From positions 1 through 63,783 of the forward strand of contig NZ_RWJX01000020.1 of assembly GCF_004123805.1 (NCBI RefSeq): a stretch of 63,783 nt of DNA. The letters run 5' to 3'. Under the pieces are notes generated by a model that searched no databases, was not told the origin of the DNA, and was given only the letters and a program-made list of their open reading frames with translations. The position numbers and the translations under genes are program-made. This stretch comes from Cellulomonas endophytica (lineage in GTDB: Bacteria; Actinomycetota; Actinomycetes; Actinomycetales; Cellulomonadaceae). Shown here one piece after another: positions 61,734 to 63,783 of this stretch. Position 1 is the first letter of the stretch. The number at the start of each line of letters is the position of its first letter.

Positions 61734-61756
61734 GACTGCTCCTCCCATCGAGATCC

Positions 61757-61791
61757 GTCGATCGGTAACGTATCGACACCGGTCGATCGGT
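61757..61791. promoter_or_regulatory. ArsR operator candidate with GTCGATCGGT direct repeats
   Basis: GTCGATCGGT occurs at 61757-61766 and 61782-61791, with ATCGAC between them forming inverted pairs, and a TAACGT -10-like box inside (61765-61770). It lies in the 64-base divergent gap between the flavoprotein and arsR, so ArsR probably represses both genes from here. A GTCGAT pair recurs at 62883. Confidence 0.6.
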
Positions 61792-61797
61792 GGCAAA

Positions 61798-62217
61798 ATG
61801 GACCCCATGACGACGACCGCCCTGCGCACGGTGACGACACGTCCGGCGGTGCTCACGGCGCCCGGTGCGCTGCCGACGGCGGGCCGGACCGCGACGGCCT
61901 GCTGCACCGACCTCGCGCGGCCGGCCGTCGACGAGGGGGCGGCCCAGGACCTCGCCCGCGCGTTCCGCGCCCTCGCCGACCCCACGCGCGTCCGGCTGCT
62001 CTCGCTGGTGGCGTCGCACGCGGAGCAGGAGGCGTGCGTCTGCGACCTCACGGAGCCCGTGGGCCTGTCGCAGCCCACGGTGTCGCACCACCTCAAGGTC
62101 CTCGTCGAGGCCGGCCTGCTGACGCGCGAGCAGCGCGGCCGCTGGGCGTACTACGCCCTCGTCCCGGGCGCGGTCGACGACCTCGCCGGTCTCCTGAGCC
62201 GGTCCTTCGCCGGCTAG
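61798..62217 (+). CDS. arsR: ArsR-family arsenic-responsive repressor
   Basis: A 139-residue winged-helix repressor. The N-terminal vicinal Cys35-Cys36 in ATACCTDLA resembles the Cys15-Cys16 pair of Corynebacterium ArsR. A CxC pair (Cys80, Cys82) in EACVCDL occupies the DNA-binding region as in the E. coli type, so both ligand designs are present. The HTH includes GLSQPTVSHHLKVLVEAGLL. Start at ATG 61798; ATG 61807 three codons later is possible. Arsenite binding should release DNA and induce the flanking genes. Confidence 0.88.
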   Translation: MDPMTTTALRTVTTRPAVLTAPGALPTAGRTATACCTDLARPAVDEGAAQDLARAFRALADPTRVRLLSLVASHAEQEACVCDLTEPVGLSQPTVSHHLKVLVEAGLLTREQRGRWAYYALVPGAVDDLAGLLSRSFAG

Positions 62218-62236
62218 CAGCCCTCGGGGAGACCGA

Positions 62237-62275
62237 CCACCCCGGCGAGCAGCCGCCGGCTCGGTGCCGGGGTGG
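62237..62275. terminator. Bidirectional terminator between arsR and arsC
   Basis: CCACCCCGGC and its perfect complement with a 19-base loop that contains a smaller stem, between two convergent stops. Confidence 0.6.
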
Positions 62276-62284
62276 CCGCAGCGG

Positions 62285-62725
62285 TCACCGGGCGGTGGCG
62301 TCGGCGACGGGCTGGACGCCCAGCTCGCCGAGGAGCGTGGTGATGCGGGTGCGGATCTCGTCGCGGATGGGGCGCACCGCCTCGAGGCCCTGGCCGGCAG
62401 GGTCCTCCAGGACCCAGTCCTCGTAGCGCTTGCCCGGGTAGAAGGGGCAGGCGTCGCCGCAGCCCATGGTGATGACGACGTCGGAGGCCTCGACGGCCGC
62501 GGTGGTGAGGACCTTGGGCCTCTCGGCGCGGATGTCGATCCCCTCCTCGAGCATCGCCTCGACGGCCACGGGGTTGATCTGCGCGCCGGGCATCGACCCG
62601 GCGGAGCGGACCTCGACGGCGCCGCCGGACAGGTGGCGCAGGTATCCGGCGGCCATCTGGGAGCGGCCGGCGTTGTGGACGCAGACGAACAGGACGCTGG
62701 GCCTGCTCGGGGTGTCGCTGCTCAC
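62285..62725 (-). CDS. arsC: Arsenate reductase, low-molecular-weight phosphatase type
   Basis: A 146-residue enzyme reducing arsenate to arsenite. The phosphate loop CX5R is Cys15 to Arg21 (CVHNAGRS), and the redox cysteines Cys89 and Cys93 lie in TMGCGDACPFYPG. The general-acid Asp is in EDPAGQG. The Cys89/Cys93 pair suggests a thioredoxin- or mycothiol-linked cycle as in LMW-PTP ArsC enzymes. AGGAGG precedes the GTG start. No arsenite efflux gene (arsB or acr3) is found beside it. An inverted repeat CCCGGTA-CGG-TACCGGG (62844-62860) lies in its leader region. Confidence 0.92.
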   Translation of the reverse strand: MSSDTPSRPSVLFVCVHNAGRSQMAAGYLRHLSGGAVEVRSAGSMPGAQINPVAVEAMLEEGIDIRAERPKVLTTAAVEASDVVITMGCGDACPFYPGKRYEDWVLEDPAGQGLEAVRPIRDEIRTRITTLLGELGVQPVADATAR

Positions 62726-62882
62726 GGGTTCCTCCTGAGGGCGGGTCGGGTTCGGCGGTGCGGCGCGGCAGCCAGGGGCCTGACCAGGCGGACGACGTGC
62801 GCGGCGACCCCGGGGCCGATGGCCGGGGTCCCGCCGGTGGTGGCCCGGTACGGTACCGGGCAGCCCGCCCGCCGAGGCATGG

Positions 62883-62919
62883 GTCGATATTGACAGCCGT
62901 CGATGCGGGGCACCAGGCT
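62883..62919 (+). promoter_or_regulatory. Promoter TTGACA-N18-CAGGCT with GTCGAT repeats
   Basis: TTGACA at 62890-62895 and CAGGCT at 62914-62919 are spaced 18 bp in the plus direction, towards the methyltransferase gene. GTCGAT occurs at 62883 and 62899, 16 bp apart, resembling the arsR operator, so this divergent arsC/methyltransferase region is probably also ArsR controlled. Confidence 0.5.
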
Positions 62920-63020
62920 GCCGCCGGAACGGCATCGCCGGTCCGCCGACGCGGGCACCGTCGAGTGGCGTCGCGCGACGTGGCGTCGCGCCCGTCCTGC
63001 GTCGGCCGGGAGGAGGGCCA

Positions 63021-63605
63021 GTGCCCCGTGGCCTCGTCGCACCGCTCGCGAGGGGTGACGGCCGGGCGACCGTGCTTCTGCCCCCGGTCGTGCTCCTCGT
63101 CGTCGCGGCAGCAGCGCAGGGGATGATCCCGGCGCGCCACCCGCGTGCGGCGGGCTCCGTGGCGGCGGCGTCCGTCGTGGCGGCCGCGTCGGCCGCTCTC
63201 GCGACCGACGCCCTCCTGAGGTTCCATCGGCACGGCACGACCGTCGACCCCCTCCGCCCCACCGCCGCCGAGAGGCTCGTCACCGACGGCGCGAACGCAC
63301 TCACGCGCAACCCGATGTACGTCGCGATGGCCGGAGCCCTCCTGGCGCACGCCGTCGTCCGGCGTTCGCCTGCCGCCGTCCTCCCCGCCGCCGCGTTCGT
63401 CGTCGTCCTCGACCGTGGCCAGATCGCGGTCGAGGAGGCCGCCCTGGCCGACCGCTTCGCCGCGACCTACGAGACCTACCGCGAGCAGGTCCCGCGCTGG
63501 GTCGACCGACGGACGGCCACGACGGCGCTCGCGGCGGCCCCGCGGCTGGTCGGTCGGGGCGTCCGGCGGCTCGGGGTGCGCGCCGGCGCGGCCCCGCCCG
63601 GCTGA
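63021..63605 (+). CDS. Isoprenylcysteine carboxyl methyltransferase-like membrane protein
   Basis: A 194-residue membrane protein with about four hydrophobic segments. The ICMT/PEMT signature is visible: GTTVDPLRPTAAERLVTDGANALTRNPMYVAM, then a Glu-containing segment (QIAVEEAALADRFAATYETYREQVPRWV). GGAGG lies just upstream of the GTG. Such bacterial proteins methylate small or lipid substrates with SAM; the substrate is unknown. The shared regulatory region with arsC raises the possibility of an arsenic-linked role, which is speculative. Confidence 0.75.
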   Translation: MPRGLVAPLARGDGRATVLLPPVVLLVVAAAAQGMIPARHPRAAGSVAAASVVAAASAALATDALLRFHRHGTTVDPLRPTAAERLVTDGANALTRNPMYVAMAGALLAHAVVRRSPAAVLPAAAFVVVLDRGQIAVEEAALADRFAATYETYREQVPRWVDRRTATTALAAAPRLVGRGVRRLGVRAGAAPPG

Positions 63606-63710
63606 CCGGCCGCGCCGCACCGAGGGCGCCGTCGAGCCGGCCCCGGTGCGTCCTGCCTGGGTGACCGGCTTCTCCGGGGGGCTCCCGCGCAGCCCTGCCG
63701 CAGCAGCACG

Positions 63711-63750
63711 AAGGGCCCGCCACCGGCGCTGTCGCAGGTGACGGGCCCTT
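63711..63750. terminator. Terminator between the methyltransferase gene and the tRNA
   Basis: AAGGGCCCG-C-CACC pairs with GGTG-A-CGGGCCCTT around a 12-base loop. It probably ends the minus-strand tRNA transcript and also the methyltransferase message. Confidence 0.65.
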
Positions 63751-63758
63751 CGGTCCGG

Positions 63759-63783
63759 CGGAGGATGGGGGATTCGAACCCCC
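63759..63783 (-). tRNA. Partial tRNA (3' part), probably tRNA-Ser
   Basis: On the minus strand the T arm GGGGG-TTCGAAT-CCCCC is followed by ATCCTCC and discriminator G (63759). No CCA is encoded (CCG follows). The acceptor 3' strand ATCCTCC with G73 is typical of actinobacterial tRNA-Ser, but the anticodon lies outside the window. Confidence 0.75.

Overview
This window is GC-rich chromosomal DNA from an actinobacterium. The signs are very high GC, frequent GTG starts, GTGA/ATGA gene overlaps, leaderless promoters of the TANNNT type, a SARP-type regulator, an F420-type flavin enzyme and CgArsR-like arsenic regulation. The many sugar-uptake and glycoside-hydrolase clusters under LacI-type regulators fit a plant-polymer degrader of the Cellulomonas/Isoptericola kind, but that placement is an inference. 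No phage, insertion sequence or CRISPR array was seen.

Layout. (1) 1-6626: a plus-strand sugar operon with sucrose phosphorylase, a clan GH-D-like glycosidase, a tandem metallo-beta-lactamase-fold protein and a LacI regulator. (2) 6638-9566: an exported M15 D,D-carboxypeptidase divergent from a NarL-type two-component system. (3) 9585-11676: two minus-strand sugar permeases behind a LacI-operator promoter whose operator resembles the one inside region 1. (4) 11820-13590: tRNA-Ser(CGA) and a tandem-GGDEF protein. (5) 13634-17704: an OmpR-type two-component system, a coupled 38-codon ORF, an exported protein, a DUF305 lipoprotein and a DUF6803-like membrane protein, tied together by CTTCATC direct repeats and looking metal (copper) related. 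(6) 17825-25422: a BBE-type flavoprotein divergent from a SARP/AAA regulator, then a PPOX-type protein and a MalY-type PLP enzyme. (7) 25741-32958: an FtsH-like AAA protease, an LLM oxidoreductase, a GT87 mannosyltransferase-like protein, a LytR_C protein with a small partner, a P1 peptidase, and a promoter-hairpin leader before a small ORF. (8) 33095-43699: an MFS exporter, a GH51 arabinofuranosidase, a penicillin-binding protein, a LysR/MFS divergent pair, and an acetyltransferase with a DUF4862-like protein. (9) 43922-59656: a Na+/H+ antiporter, two LacI regulators, and an eight-gene operon for uptake (SBP and two permeases), hydrolysis (GH51, GH120) and a four-enzyme intracellular route (TIM-barrel isomerase-like, beta-hydroxyacid dehydrogenase, DhaKL kinase, RpiB isomerase). 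(10) 59629-63605: an arsenic island with an ArsN1/PAT-like acetyltransferase, a flavoprotein, ArsR, ArsC and an ICMT-like methyltransferase. The window ends in the 3' part of a second tRNA, probably tRNA-Ser.

How it works together. The strongest candidate for an undescribed system is the operon in region 9. Its last four enzymes can be ordered into a path in which a pentonate or apionate is oxidised and decarboxylated to erythrulose, phosphorylated by a DhaKL-type kinase and isomerised by an RpiB-type enzyme to erythrose 4-phosphate, directly linked to release of arabinosyl and xylosyl units. The metal-type two-component module in region 5 and the arsenic island that lacks an efflux pump but carries an arsinothricin-acetyltransferase-like gene are the next most interesting.
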